64,000 bases of DNA from the NCBI GenBank assembly GCA_017645655.1, contig JAGCNZ010000024.1, positions 1 to 64,000 of the forward strand, given 5' to 3'. Under the pieces are notes generated by a model that saw only the letters and a program-made list of their open reading frames with translations, had not been told where the DNA came from and ran no database searches. Below, piece by piece: positions 17,280 to 25,921 of this stretch. Both the position numbers and the translations under genes were made by a program. The DNA is from Bacteroidaceae bacterium (lineage in GTDB: Bacteria > Bacteroidota > Bacteroidia > Bacteroidales > Bacteroidaceae). Numbering within the stretch: position 1 is the stretch's first letter; every line of letters starts with the position of its first letter.

Positions 17280-19262
17280 ATGGCAAAAGTATTAGATTCG
17301 AAGATTCCCGCAGGTCCAGTGCCTGAGAAATGGAAAGAATATAAAGCTCACCAACGTCTGGTGAACCCGAAGAACAAGCTGAAGCTCGACGTCATCGTGG
17401 TCGGCACAGGTCTTGCCGGCGCAAGTGCTGCCGCTTCTCTCGCGGAGATGGGCTTCAACGTATACAACTTCTGCATTCAGGACTCACCCCGTCGCGCTCA
17501 CTCCATCGCAGCACAGGGCGGTATCAATGCAGCCAAGAACTATCAGAACGACGGCGACAGCGTCTATCGTCTCTTTTATGATACAGTGAAAGGCGGTGAC
17601 TATCGTGCTCGCGAAGCCAATGTCTATCGTCTGGCAGAAGTGTCGAACAACATCATCGACCAGTGCGTGGCACAAGGCGTGCCCTTCGCTCGTGAGTACG
17701 GCGGCATGTTGGCCAACCGCTCGTTCGGTGGCGCACAGGTAAGCCGTACGTTCTATGCCAAGGGACAGACCGGCCAGCAACTTCTGCTTGGTGCTTATTC
17801 CTCGTTGAGCAAAGAAGTGCAGCGCGGCAAAGTAAAGCTGTTCACACGTTATGAGATGGAAGATGTGGTTATTGTCGACGGCCGTGCTCGCGGTATCATC
17901 GCCAAGAACCTCGTGACCGGCAAGCTGGAGCGCTTCAGCGCAAACGCTGTTGTCATCGCTACTGGCGGCTACGGAAACACATACTTCCTTAGCACCAACG
18001 CAATGGGTTGCAACTGCACCGCCGCCGTTCAATGCTTCCGCAAGGGCGCAATGATGGCTAATCCATCGTACGTTCAGATACACCCGACTTGTATTCCCGT
18101 GCATGGCGACAAGCAGTCGAAGCTCACCCTGATGTCCGAGTCGCTGCGTAACGACGGCCGCATCTGGGTTCCAAAGAAGCTGGAGGACGCAAAGGCATTG
18201 CAAGAAGGCACCAAGCAAGGCTATGAGATACCTGAGGAAGACCGCGACTACTACCTGGAGCGTCGCTATCCCGCATTCGGCAACCTCGTGCCTCGCGACG
18301 TAGCAAGTCGTGCAGCTAAAGAGCGTTGCGACAAGGGCTTCGGCGTGAACAACACCGGTCTCGCCGTGTTCCTCGACTTCTCTGAGAGCATCCAGCGCCT
18401 CGGCATCGACGAGATTCGCCAGCGTTATGGCAACCTCTTCGACATGTACGAGGAGATTACCGACGTCAACCCGGGCGAGAAGGCTTGCTCAAGAGACGGC
18501 GTCGACTATTACTATCCCATGATGATCTTCCCCGCTATCCACTACACGATGGGCGGCGTCTGGGTTGACTACGAACTGCAGACCACGATTCCCGGTCTCT
18601 TTGCCATCGGCGAATGCAACTTCTCCGACCATGGCGCCAACCGCCTCGGCGCGTCTGCCCTCATGTAAGGTCTTGCCGACGGCTACTTCGTGCTGCCTTA
18701 CACCATACAGAACTACCTTGCCGACCAAGCCATCTGGCCTCGCCTCTCCACAGACCTGCCTGAGTTCGAAGCAACAGAACAGGCAGTCGAGAAGGAGATT
18801 GACCGCCTGATGAATATCAAGGGCAAGCGCTCTGTCGACTCCATACACAAGGAGCTCGGCCACATCATGTGGGAACACGTCGGCATGGGTCGCACGAAGG
18901 AAGGCCTCGAGGAAGGCCTCAAGCTCCTCAAGGCACTGCGCCAGGAGTTCGACACGAACCTCTTCATTCCTGGAAGCAAGGAAGGCTTGAACGTCGAGCT
19001 CGACAAGGCAATCCATCTGCGCGACTTCATCCTGATGGGCGAGCTTGTGGCTTACGACGCCCTGCATCGCGAAGAGAGCTGTGGCGGCCACTTCCGCGAA
19101 GAGCACCAGACAGAGGAAGGCGAGGCAAAGCGCGACGACGAGAACTTCTTCTACGTCGGCTGCTGGGACTATCAAGGCAGCGACGACAAAGCCCCCGAAC
19201 TCGTCAAAGAGCCCCTCAACTATGAGATAATCAAGGTACAACAGCGTAACTATAAGAATTAA
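17280..19262 (+). pseudogene. frdA: Fumarate reductase flavoprotein subunit, interrupted by an in-frame TAA
   Basis: The reading frame would encode 660 residues, the usual length, but codon 463 (18666-18668) is TAA. Everything else looks intact. The FAD-binding [12 protein letters not shown] is at residues 40-51, and His74 in [11 protein letters not shown] is the covalent FAD attachment site. The active-site PTCIPVHG and PRDVASRA are present. The stop falls inside a conserved stretch, [19 protein letters not shown], where relatives have glutamine, so a single CAA-to-TAA transition explains it. Downstream codons 464-660 show no decay. The start at 17280 (ATGGCAAAAG) is preferred over an in-frame ATG five codons earlier. 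A sequencing or assembly error is likely, since fumarate reductase is central to this metabolism. Confidence 0.9.
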
Positions 19263-19267
19263 CAATC

Positions 19268-20026
19268 ATGGCTAAGAATATAAGTGTTACGATAAAGTTC
19301 TGGAAGCAGAACGGGCCGAAGGACAAAGGTCACTTCGACACGCACGAGTTGAAGAACATTCCTGACGACACCTCCTTCCTCGAGGCGCTCGACATCATGA
19401 ACGAGGAGCTTATAGGCGAGGGCAGGGAGCCTTTCGTGTTCGACCACGACTGCCGCGAAGGCATCTGCGGCATGTGCTCGCTCTACATCAACGGCACGCC
19501 GCACGGAAAGACCGAGCGCGGCGCTACAACCTGTCAGCTCTACATGCGTAAGTTCAAGGACGGCGAGACCATCACCGTTGAGCCTTGGCGCTCGGCTGGT
19601 TTCCCCGTTATCAAGGACTGCATGGTGGACCGCAATGCCTTCGACAAGATTATGCAGGCAGGCGGTTATACCACCGTTCGCACAGGTCAGGCTCAGGATG
19701 CAAACGCCATCCTGATTCCGAAGGAAGATGCCGACGAAGCGATGGATTGCGCCAGCTGCATCGGTTGCGGAGCTTGCGTGGCAGCCTGCAAGAACGGCTC
19801 TGCAATGCTCTTCGTCAGCTCGAAGGTGAGCCAGCTTGCTCTGCTTCCTCAAGGTAAGGTAGAGGCAGCCAAGCGTGCAAAGGCAATGGTAGCGAAGATG
19901 GACGAGCTGGGCTTCGGCAACTGCACGAACACTCGTGCCTGCGAGGCTGTCTGCCCGAAGTGCGAGACCATCTCGAACATCGCCCGCCTCAACCGCGAGT
20001 TCATCTGCGCTAAGCTCGCAGACTAA
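19268..20026 (+). CDS. frdB: Fumarate reductase / succinate dehydrogenase iron-sulfur subunit
   Basis: Electron-transfer subunit of 252 residues linking the flavoprotein to the cytochrome b anchor. The [2Fe-2S] cluster ligands are in [11 protein letters not shown] with the fourth in TTCQL (residues 62-87). The [4Fe-4S] and [3Fe-4S] ligands are in [14 protein letters not shown] and [14 protein letters not shown]. It starts five bases after the frdA stop, so the three genes form one transcript. All cluster cysteines are present, which argues that the operon is functional despite the frdA stop. Confidence 0.96.
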   Translation: MAKNISVTIKFWKQNGPKDKGHFDTHELKNIPDDTSFLEALDIMNEELIGEGREPFVFDHDCREGICGMCSLYINGTPHGKTERGATTCQLYMRKFKDGETITVEPWRSAGFPVIKDCMVDRNAFDKIMQAGGYTTVRTGQAQDANAILIPKEDADEAMDCASCIGCGACVAACKNGSAMLFVSSKVSQLALLPQGKVEAAKRAKAMVAKMDELGFGNCTNTRACEAVCPKCETISNIARLNREFICAKLAD

Positions 20027-20035
20027 TCTCTTAAT

Positions 20036-20074
20036 ACTCCACTTCGTCGGGGTTCGTCCTTGGCGAGGTGGAGT
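20036..20074 (+). terminator. Terminator of the fumarate reductase operon
   Basis: ACTCCACTTCG (20036-20046) pairs with CGAGGTGGAGT (20064-20074) with one G-U pair. The sequence after it, CACTTTAATTT, is T-rich. It starts ten bases after the frdB stop. Confidence 0.75.
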
Positions 20075-20115
20075 CACTTTAATTTATAATAACAACTTAA
20101 GTTTAAGGTACAAAG

Positions 20116-20499
20116 ATGAAAAAGTATTTTTGGAGCTTGCTGGCCTTTGCTATGGTCGCAATGCTGAGTGTAAGCTTGTCTTCTTGCAAAGACGATGGTG
20201 GAATCGATGAAGGTGCAACCATCGTGGGTGAATGGATTCATGAAGATGGAATAGGTGAAGCTGATGTCCTGACTTTCACAGGGTCTCTGACGCAAGGTGA
20301 GGCTGTGTACACAGAAATTGACGATGAAGGTTATCCAGAGACAATGACTTCTACCTACACATTCAATCCTCAGACAGGAGTCTTGAAGGTGCCGGGTTTC
20401 ACCTACTTTGATGTTCAAGTGAAGACCTTGACCACCAAGAAACTCAAGCTGTACGGCTTCCCCGATGACGACGAATCCACTACGTTCAAGAGAAGATAA
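20116..20499 (+). CDS. Small lipoprotein, possibly frameshifted at the C-terminus
   Basis: Predicted lipoprotein of 127 residues with signal peptide and SSC lipobox (Cys24). The body is rich in acidic residues and beta-prone, like lipocalin-type small lipoproteins of Bacteroidales (IVGEWIHEDG near residue 36). It ends at TTFKRR. In the -1/+2 frame, the next 75 bases remain open and read ISGKDEIDIIVYDLG and so on to a TAA at 20574, which suggests that one base was gained or lost near 20490 and the original protein was about 25 residues longer. Function is unknown. Confidence 0.75.
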   Translation: MKKYFWSLLAFAMVAMLSVSLSSCKDDGGIDEGATIVGEWIHEDGIGEADVLTFTGSLTQGEAVYTEIDDEGYPETMTSTYTFNPQTGVLKVPGFTYFDVQVKTLTTKKLKLYGFPDDDESTTFKRR

Positions 20500-20732
20500 G
20501 CGGAAAAGATGAGATAGATATTATTGTCTATGATTTAGGCAAGAAACTTAAGAAAGTAGAATTGATAAAAACGTAATTGCCAATGAAGTAAAAAGGACGA
20601 GTGACGCTATTCGGCTCACATGGTGAGGCTCAGCCTCGCAGGGCCACAGGATTTAATTAACAAACAAAATCATTAACCAGCGTTTCCGTTCGATTCTTAT
20701 AAATAGAATAGAACTTCTCGCTCTTGTTCTCT
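20500..20732. other. Non-coding gap after the first small lipoprotein gene
   Basis: The first 75 bases are the out-of-frame extension noted for the lipoprotein gene. A short palindrome, GAGGCTCAGCCTC, lies near 20626-20640. Nothing else is recognisable before the nested hairpin at 20733. Confidence 0.5.
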
Positions 20733-20848
20733 GGACTCGAATACCGCCAATTTTCGCACATCAAGAACAAGTTGAAGAAGTTCACGCTAGAAGGCGTGAA
20801 CTATCCGTGCTTGTTGGTGTGCAGGTCACTTGGCGGTAACCGGAGTCC
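20733..20848. ncRNA. Nested long hairpin, candidate structured RNA or palindromic element
   Basis: Five nested stems enclose each other: GGACTC 20733-20738 with GAGTCC 20843-20848; TACCGCCAA 20742-20750 with TTGGCGGTA 20830-20838; GCACA 20756-20760 with TGTGC 20818-20822; AACAAG 20766-20771 with CTTGTT 20810-20815; GTTCACGC 20780-20787 with GCGTGAAC 20794-20801 around the loop TAGAAG. The strand of transcription is not known. It lies 41 bases before a small lipoprotein gene, so a leader RNA is one possibility and a decayed palindromic element is another. It does not match an integron attC (no GTTRRRY) or a riboswitch that I know. Confidence 0.5.
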
Positions 20849-20888
20849 TAATAAGCATTGAATGGTTCCGCCTTTATTATTTATTATT

Positions 20889-21269
20889 ATGAAAAAGAAC
20901 TTATTGTATTTGATGACGATTATTTTTGCAGCCCTTAGTATTGGCTTAGTATCGTGTAGTAATGATAGCGATGACACACCATCCAACCCATTGATAGGAA
21001 CTTGGCGTGCTGAAGTAGAAGAAAAGGGACATATTTCATATGCAGAGATAACATTTAAGAAGGACCTCACTATGACTTACAAGGAATACGATGTTAAGAC
21101 GGGTGAACTGGGTGATTTCGATAGTGGAAAGTATAAGATAGATGGTAATTATGTGTTTATCTATTGGAGTAATGGCGAATCTAGTGGTTCCAAGTTTACC
21201 ATCACTGATGGAAAAAAATTGGTATTACCTGATTTCGATGACGACATCATTTATACTAAGATAAAATAG
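20889..21269 (+). CDS. Small lipoprotein, lipocalin-like
   Basis: Predicted lipoprotein of 126 residues. The start MKKNLLYLMTIIFAALSIG gives an ideal signal sequence with VSC lipobox; an in-frame ATG 27 bases upstream is rejected for that reason. After an acidic linker (SNDSDDTPSN), the body has NPLIGTWRAEVEEKG, the opening strand typical of lipocalin-like small lipoproteins, and ends in YTKIK. It shares this plan with the lipoprotein at 20116 and they are probably distant paralogs. Function is unknown; surface or periplasmic ligand binding is a guess. Confidence 0.82.
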   Translation: MKKNLLYLMTIIFAALSIGLVSCSNDSDDTPSNPLIGTWRAEVEEKGHISYAEITFKKDLTMTYKEYDVKTGELGDFDSGKYKIDGNYVFIYWSNGESSGSKFTITDGKKLVLPDFDDDIIYTKIK

Positions 21270-21318
21270 TAGACACATATTGTTGCGATTTCATCGCAGA
21301 CCATTTTCATTATTAAAT

Positions 21319-21352
21319 AAGGGAATTCCTATGGAAGTATGGGAGTTCCCTT
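21319..21352 (+). terminator. Rho-independent terminator
   Basis: AAGGGAA (21319-21325) pairs with TTCCCTT (21346-21352), the stem is extended by an imperfect TCC/GGGAG, and a TTTTTG tract follows. It lies 50 bases after the second small lipoprotein gene. Confidence 0.75.
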
Positions 21353-21391
21353 TTTGTTTATGCCCGGGGAGGGGGCTACGACTGAGGTGGT

Positions 21392-21505
21392 TGACAAGCG
21401 TCGCGTGGGTCATTTGATTTTTACCCACGTGATAAATCAATTTTACCCACGTGATATTTGAAATATTCCACGTGATATTTTGATTTTACCCACGTGAGGT
21501 TTGTC
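21392..21505 (+). repeat. CACGTG phased array 4
   Basis: Five cores begin at 21402 (CGCGTG), 21426, 21448, 21469 and 21491, with spacings 24, 22, 21 and 22. The first unit is two bases longer than the rule. The 21-bp dyad unit lies between 21448 and 21469. The array lies in the convergent gap between the lipoprotein gene and the SPFH gene. The remaining sequence up to 21659 shows nothing recognisable. Confidence 0.88.
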
Positions 21506-21659
21506 ATCACGCTGCGGCATAGATGAAATCGGGGTGTTTTCGGGGCAATGCCTTCGCTCGTGGCGAAGCGGGAATCATCATATAGAAAGAGTCAGGGCAT
21601 CGCGGAGTGGTTTCTGCGGTGCCCTGATTCGTACCTTGGAGCCTTGTTTTCCGGAGGGG

Positions 21660-22607
21660 CTATTCGGCAGTCTTGAAGAGGTCCTTGATGCCGCCGATGG
21701 AGCCCAGCAGGTTGGTGGCTTCGTAGGGCAGATAGACGGTCTTCGTCTTGTCGCCCTCGGCCAGTTCCTGCATCATCTGGATGTACTTCTGCGCGAGGAG
21801 GTAGTTGGCGGGGTTGGTGGACTTGCCGACTGCCTCGGTAATCAGCTCGATGGCTTTTGCCTCGGCTTCTGCCACGCGGATGCGGGCCTGTGCCTCGCCC
21901 TCAGCCTGCAGGATTGCCTCCTGCTTGGCGGCTTCTGCCTTGTTGACGATGGCAGTGCGTTCGCCTTCGGATGCCAGGATTTCGGCAGCCTTCTGACCTT
22001 CGGAGGTGAGTATCTGAGCACGCTTGTTACGCTCTGCCTGCATCTGTTTCTCCATGGCGGTCAACACGCTGTCGGGAGGCGTGATGTCCTGCAGCTCGAC
22101 GCGATTCACCTTGACGCCCCACTTGTCGGTAGCGTCGTCGAGGACTGCGGAGAGTTTCTTGTTGATGGTATCGCGGCTTGTCAGGGTCTCGTCGAGTTCC
22201 AGTTCGCCGATGATGTTACGGAGCGTCGTCTGCGTCAGCTTCTCGATGGCGTTCGGCAGGTTGTTGATTTCGTACGTCGCCTTGAAGGGATCTACGATTT
22301 GGAAATAGAGAAGAGCGTTGATTTCAGTCTGCACGTTGTCCTTCGTGATGACGTTCTGCTTCGGGAAATCATAGACTTGTTCGCGAAGGTCGATGGTCGT
22401 GGAATACATGTAACGTCCGTGATTGAGCACTACAATCGACTTTGCCCTGTCGATGAAGGGAATGATGATGTTGATGCCCGGCTGCAGCGTGGCATAGTAA
22501 CGGCCGAGTCGCTCCACGATTTTGGTTTCCGACTGAGGGATAATCACCAGCGCCATCTTGGCAAAGAGCACTACCAAAACGACGATTGCAATAAGAAAGT
22601 AAGTCAT
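21660..22607 (-). CDS. SPFH/Band 7 domain protein (stomatin-like)
   Basis: Membrane-anchored SPFH protein of 315 residues. One N-terminal transmembrane helix (MTYFLIAIVVLVVLFAKMAL) precedes the stomatin core with VERLGRYYATLQPGINIIIPFID at residues 31-53. A long alanine- and glutamate-rich coiled coil (residues 190-265, EAEAKAIELI) is typical of the family and mediates oligomerisation. It is cotranscribed with the NfeD-like gene 113 bases upstream, the standard pairing of these families, thought to organise membrane microdomains or membrane protein quality control. Confidence 0.94.
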   Translation of the reverse strand: MTYFLIAIVVLVVLFAKMALVIIPQSETKIVERLGRYYATLQPGINIIIPFIDRAKSIVVLNHGRYMYSTTIDLREQVYDFPKQNVITKDNVQTEINALLYFQIVDPFKATYEINNLPNAIEKLTQTTLRNIIGELELDETLTSRDTINKKLSAVLDDATDKWGVKVNRVELQDITPPDSVLTAMEKQMQAERNKRAQILTSEGQKAAEILASEGERTAIVNKAEAAKQEAILQAEGEAQARIRVAEAEAKAIELITEAVGKSTNPANYLLAQKYIQMMQELAEGDKTKTVYLPYEATNLLGSIGGIKDLFKTAE

Positions 22608-22720
22608 AATAATTAACGATTTAACGATTTACTATTTATTATTTATTTACGATTTAACGATTTTCTGTTTACTATTTATTTACCGATTGGCCATTTAGTA
22701 ATTTGTAGGCAGCCTTTGCC

Positions 22721-23173
22721 TCAGGGAATCTGTTCTACCGTGATGATGGTGCTCTCCCTGGAGAGGACGCGGACGTTGCTGCCCTCGGGAATGTCGTTCG
22801 GCTCGTTCGTGACCGCCTTCCAGATGTCACCATCGATTTGTACGCGACCGAAGCTGTCGGCTTTCACCGTCTCGACGACTCTGCCTTTCCTGCCAAGCAG
22901 GGCATCGGCATTGCTGACGCGGTTCGACTCACCCTTGTGAAGGAAGCGCACGGCAAAAGGTCGCACGAAAAACAGGCTGGCCAAAGTGAAGACAGCAAAC
23001 ACGATGAGCTGCAGCACGATGCCTCCACCCAAGGCGTCCGTCAGGCACGCAAATGCCGCACCAATTGAGAAACAGATAATGAAGAAGTCGCCAGCCGTGA
23101 GTTCAAGAATAAGGCAGACTACGGACATGATGGCCCAAACCTGCCACAGATGTGAAGTTAAGTAGTCAAGCAT
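22721..23173 (-). CDS. NfeD-like membrane protein
   Basis: Short NfeD protein of 150 residues: three or so hydrophobic segments in residues 10-75, then an OB-fold C-terminal domain (near residues 85-150, LLGRKGRVVETVKADSFGRV, VRVLSRESTIITV). NfeD partners with SPFH proteins, and the SPFH gene is next on the same strand. The gap between the two contains AT-rich direct repeats of CGATTTAACGATT type but no clear promoter. Confidence 0.9.
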   Translation of the reverse strand: MLDYLTSHLWQVWAIMSVVCLILELTAGDFFIICFSIGAAFACLTDALGGGIVLQLIVFAVFTLASLFFVRPFAVRFLHKGESNRVSNADALLGRKGRVVETVKADSFGRVQIDGDIWKAVTNEPNDIPEGSNVRVLSRESTIITVEQIP

Positions 23174-23249
23174 AGTTATTTAACTGGTTTAATGGTTATT
23201 TATCTTTCGTTATGACGTTATTTCGTTATTTCGTTATGACGAATTCTTG

Positions 23250-23912
23250 TCAGAGAGAAAGGACGAAATCATCCCAATCTTTCGACGAGCCCTTCCTTCC
23301 GAACACCTTCGAATAGAGTCGGCTTCGCGTTGTAGCAATGCTCTCTTTGGAATGGGCGGTCAGCATGGCGATGTCCTTGGGCTGTTGCCGCATCTTGATG
23401 AGCAGGCTGACGTGCATCTCGTGCTCGCTCATGGGATAGAGGCTGAAGAGCTTCTCCGTGAAACCAGAGTAGATGCTATTGAGCATGCGGGTCAGTTCGC
23501 CCCAGTCCTCGAAGTTCAGGCTCTTCCCTGTATTCAGGCATTCCTGCAGGCGACGATACACCTCGGACGAGAAGATGACAGTCTCTGCCTGTTCGCGTTT
23601 CGCGTTTTCGATGATTGCTACCTTATTATTATAGTCCAGCGCCAGCTTCTTCTCTTCCAATTCAAGGCGGAGCATCGAGTTCTCGTCGCCAAGCTTCTTG
23701 ATGAGGCTCTCCAGTTCCGCCATCTTCTGCATGTTGGCTGGGATGTCGTATTGCTCTTGCATGGCGCGTACCTTATCCAATCGTTCTTGCAGAGAAAGGA
23801 TTTTGCGGCGGCTGTTCTGCACCGTCACGATGAAGAGCACGATGTAGATAGCGGTTCCGAGAATAATGAGAAACCACTCTCTCTGGGTCATTATGGTCAT
23901 CAATTCGTTCAT
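23250..23912 (-). CDS. Membrane-anchored coiled-coil protein with C-terminal HTH
   Basis: Protein of 220 residues. A single transmembrane helix lies near residues 12-33 (WFLIILGTAIYIVLFIVTV), followed by a coiled coil at about 35-110 rich in Glu, Lys and Leu (LESLIKKLGDENSMLRLEL). The C-terminal 70 residues read SEHEMHVSLLIKMRQQPKDIA and SKESIATTRSRLYSKVFG, which looks like a LuxR-type helix-turn-helix. Such tail domains occur in Bacteroidetes membrane regulators that usually carry sensor repeats outside; here there is almost no periplasmic part. It is 76 bases upstream of the NfeD gene and may regulate it; this is inference. Confidence 0.8.
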   Translation of the reverse strand: MNELMTIMTQREWFLIILGTAIYIVLFIVTVQNSRRKILSLQERLDKVRAMQEQYDIPANMQKMAELESLIKKLGDENSMLRLELEEKKLALDYNNKVAIIENAKREQAETVIFSSEVYRRLQECLNTGKSLNFEDWGELTRMLNSIYSGFTEKLFSLYPMSEHEMHVSLLIKMRQQPKDIAMLTAHSKESIATTRSRLYSKVFGRKGSSKDWDDFVLSL

Positions 23913-23931
23913 GTTCGTCAGCTTTCGAGTG

Positions 23932-23939
23932 CAAAGTTA
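23932..23939 (-). promoter_or_regulatory. Promoter -7 box for the HTH-NfeD-SPFH run
   Basis: TAACTTTG on the minus strand, an exact TAnnTTTG match, lies 20 bases before the ATG. Confidence 0.6.
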
Positions 23940-24023
23940 AGATAAAATGCGGAATGCTGCAAGCTTTTTTGTTTGCAATAATTTGCAGTTGCGCGGGCAG
24001 TTTGCAAATGTTTGCAAGGACGC

Positions 24024-24054
24024 TTTGTTTGTTTCGAAAAAAGATGTAAATTTG
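24024..24054 (+). promoter_or_regulatory. Promoter of murQ, implying a leaderless mRNA
   Basis: TTTG at 24024-24027 and TAAATTTG at 24047-24054 are separated by 19 bases, a full match to the Bacteroidetes promoter. Transcription would begin close to 24060, next to the GTG start at 24059. Confidence 0.65.
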
Positions 24055-24058
24055 CAGC

Positions 24059-24868
24059 GTGGAAGCAAAAGACAAGATAACAGAGCAGCCGTCGCACTAT
24101 GAGCACCTGGAGAAGATGCGCGTCGGCGAACTCCTGCGGCACATCAACGACGAGGACCGGCTGGTGGCGGAGGCAGTAGGGAAGGTCATCCCGACGATTG
24201 AGGCCTTTGTGGAAGCCGTGGAGCCAAGGATGAAGCGGGGCGGCAGGCTGTTTTATGTGGGAGCAGGCACAAGCGGCCGGCTCGGGGTGCTCGATGCCAG
24301 CGAACTGCCTCCGACGTTTGGCGTGCCTGCCGACATGGTGATTGGTCTCATTGCCGGAGGCGATACGGCCCTGCGCTCGGCAGTAGAGAATGCTGAGGAT
24401 TACCCTGAGAAAGGCTGGGAGGACTTGCTGACGTTCTTGCCTACGAAGGACGACACCGTGCTCGGCATCGCCGCTTCTGGCACAACGCCTTACGTCTTGG
24501 GAGCCGTCGCGGAGGCAGGGCGGCAAGGTCTGCTGACGGCTTGCATCACGAGCAATCCGCATACGCCCCTGGCTGCCGCAGCCGACTTCGCCATAGAGAC
24601 CATCGTCGGTCCCGAGTTTGTCACGGGCTCGAGCCGCATGAAGAGTGGCACCGCACAGAAGATGGTGCTCAATATGATCTCGACGTCGTTGATGATTCGA
24701 CTGGGCAGGGTGGAAGGCAACCGCATGGTGAAGATGCAGCTTACCAATGCGAAACTGGTGGACAGGGGCACCAGGATGATTCAGGAGTCGCTCGGGCTGA
24801 GCTACGACGAAGCGCAAGAGCGCCTGCTCGAACGTGGCAGCGTGGACAAGGCCCTTACTTCAGACTGA
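24059..24868 (+). CDS. murQ: N-acetylmuramic acid 6-phosphate etherase
   Basis: MurQ cleaves the lactyl ether of MurNAc 6-phosphate to give GlcNAc 6-phosphate in peptidoglycan recycling. The protein is 269 residues with a SIS fold. The N-terminal KITEQPSHYEHLEKM is the family signature and requires the GTG start at 24059; an ATG at 24116 would remove it. The SIS core has YVGAGTSGRLGVLDASELPP (near residue 65) with the catalytic glutamate region, and ITGSSRMKSGTAQK-like GSSRMKSGTAQKMVLN near residue 196. The 3' end overlaps the convergent gene at 24855 by 14 bases. The related MurNAc transport or kinase genes are not adjacent. Confidence 0.96.
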   Translation: MEAKDKITEQPSHYEHLEKMRVGELLRHINDEDRLVAEAVGKVIPTIEAFVEAVEPRMKRGGRLFYVGAGTSGRLGVLDASELPPTFGVPADMVIGLIAGGDTALRSAVENAEDYPEKGWEDLLTFLPTKDDTVLGIAASGTTPYVLGAVAEAGRQGLLTACITSNPHTPLAAAADFAIETIVGPEFVTGSSRMKSGTAQKMVLNMISTSLMIRLGRVEGNRMVKMQLTNAKLVDRGTRMIQESLGLSYDEAQERLLERGSVDKALTSD

Positions 24869-25727
24869 CTTTGGTGCTCATCTGGAACGACACCCCCATG
24901 GTGCTGTAGGAGTTTTCCGACGTGATGCTCTTTATCCAGCCATCCTTTTGGAAGGTATAGGTGGCGTTTTCCGAGGCGTCTATCTTCAGGTTGCTTATCA
25001 TCGAGCCGAACATGTCCATGAGATTGTCGGACTGGTTGGGGAAGATTTTCTCCACGAGTCCCGTCACCATCTGCTTCATGTCGTCGGCGTTCATGTTGAT
25101 GATTGCTGAGCTTTGAATCTTGCTCTTGTCGGCCACGGTGTACGTTCGCATCATCTTGATGCCCTGCCCGGTGTTGTATTCCTCCTCGGTGCCCGTGCTG
25201 ATGGTCTTGCCGTTCAGCGTCAGCGGGCTGGTGGTGGTCTGTACGCTCTCCAGCAACGACTCATCGCTGATGCTGCCGGTGAGTTGTTTCCTGATGTCGT
25301 TCACCTTCTCCTTATCAAGCGTAGGCGTCTCGGCGAGCACATTGTCGAGCATCTTGCTGATGTGTTTTATTCTCTCTTCCGCATTGAGAATCTTCATCAC
25401 CTTGCCTTCCTTGTCGGTCAAGTATTCTACGTGCACGTCCTTCAGCATCTCGGTGGCGATGGAGTAGATGCGGCTTTCGTCGTCCTTCGCATCACTCTTC
25501 ACGTCGGTCACATAAACGTCCAGGATGTATCCGTCGGCTGTTTCGTCGGTCACCTCGTACACCGTCTCCGCAGTGACAGTCGTTGTTGGTTTCGAAGGAG
25601 CACCAATCTTGGCTTCCGTCACGTACACCTTCTTCATGCCCTTCTTCATTTTAGGAGCAATTTTTGTCTGAGCGCTGACAAGCATTGTGGCGAGCAGCAA
25701 TGTGCTCATCAAAAAGAACCTTTTCAT
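24855..25727 (-). CDS. Secreted protein of unknown function
   Basis: Protein of 290 residues with a clear signal peptide (MKRFFLMSTLLLATMLVSAQ). The rest is mostly charged with beta-strand-prone stretches (TVTAETVYEVTDETADGYILDV) and no metal or catalytic motif that I recognise. It is monocistronic, has its own TATCTTTG promoter, and its last 14 bases overlap the murQ 3' end on the opposite strand. It resembles other Bacteroidales secreted proteins of unassigned families in composition only. Confidence 0.78.
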   Translation of the reverse strand: MKRFFLMSTLLLATMLVSAQTKIAPKMKKGMKKVYVTEAKIGAPSKPTTTVTAETVYEVTDETADGYILDVYVTDVKSDAKDDESRIYSIATEMLKDVHVEYLTDKEGKVMKILNAEERIKHISKMLDNVLAETPTLDKEKVNDIRKQLTGSISDESLLESVQTTTSPLTLNGKTISTGTEEEYNTGQGIKMMRTYTVADKSKIQSSAIINMNADDMKQMVTGLVEKIFPNQSDNLMDMFGSMISNLKIDASENATYTFQKDGWIKSITSENSYSTMGVSFQMSTKVSLK

Positions 25728-25762
25728 CGAGTCTTGTTTTAAGTTAATACCATTTGCAGGTG

Positions 25763-25770
25763 CAAAGATA
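25763..25770 (-). promoter_or_regulatory. Promoter -7 box for the secreted protein gene
   Basis: TATCTTTG on the minus strand, 36 bases before the ATG at 25727. Confidence 0.6.
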
Positions 25771-25921
25771 AGAAATAAAGTTGGAAAGTCAGCGGTTTGG
25801 GCTGTAAGGATTAAGATTATTTAATGTCTTTGCATCCGTCGTGGGATTAGTCTTCCCCGTTCCTCGGCAAGTTCCCGTGATGACATCTTTCGCTTGGTTT
25901 TGTCTCGACGGCAGCCAACTT

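Noticed and set aside
18666..18668. Stop-codon recoding in the flavoprotein gene
   Set aside because: TAA is used as a normal stop by neighbouring genes, and no recoding signal is visible.
20733..20848. Nested hairpin as an integron attC site
   Set aside because: The GTTRRRY/RYYYAAC core sites are absent and there is no integrase gene.
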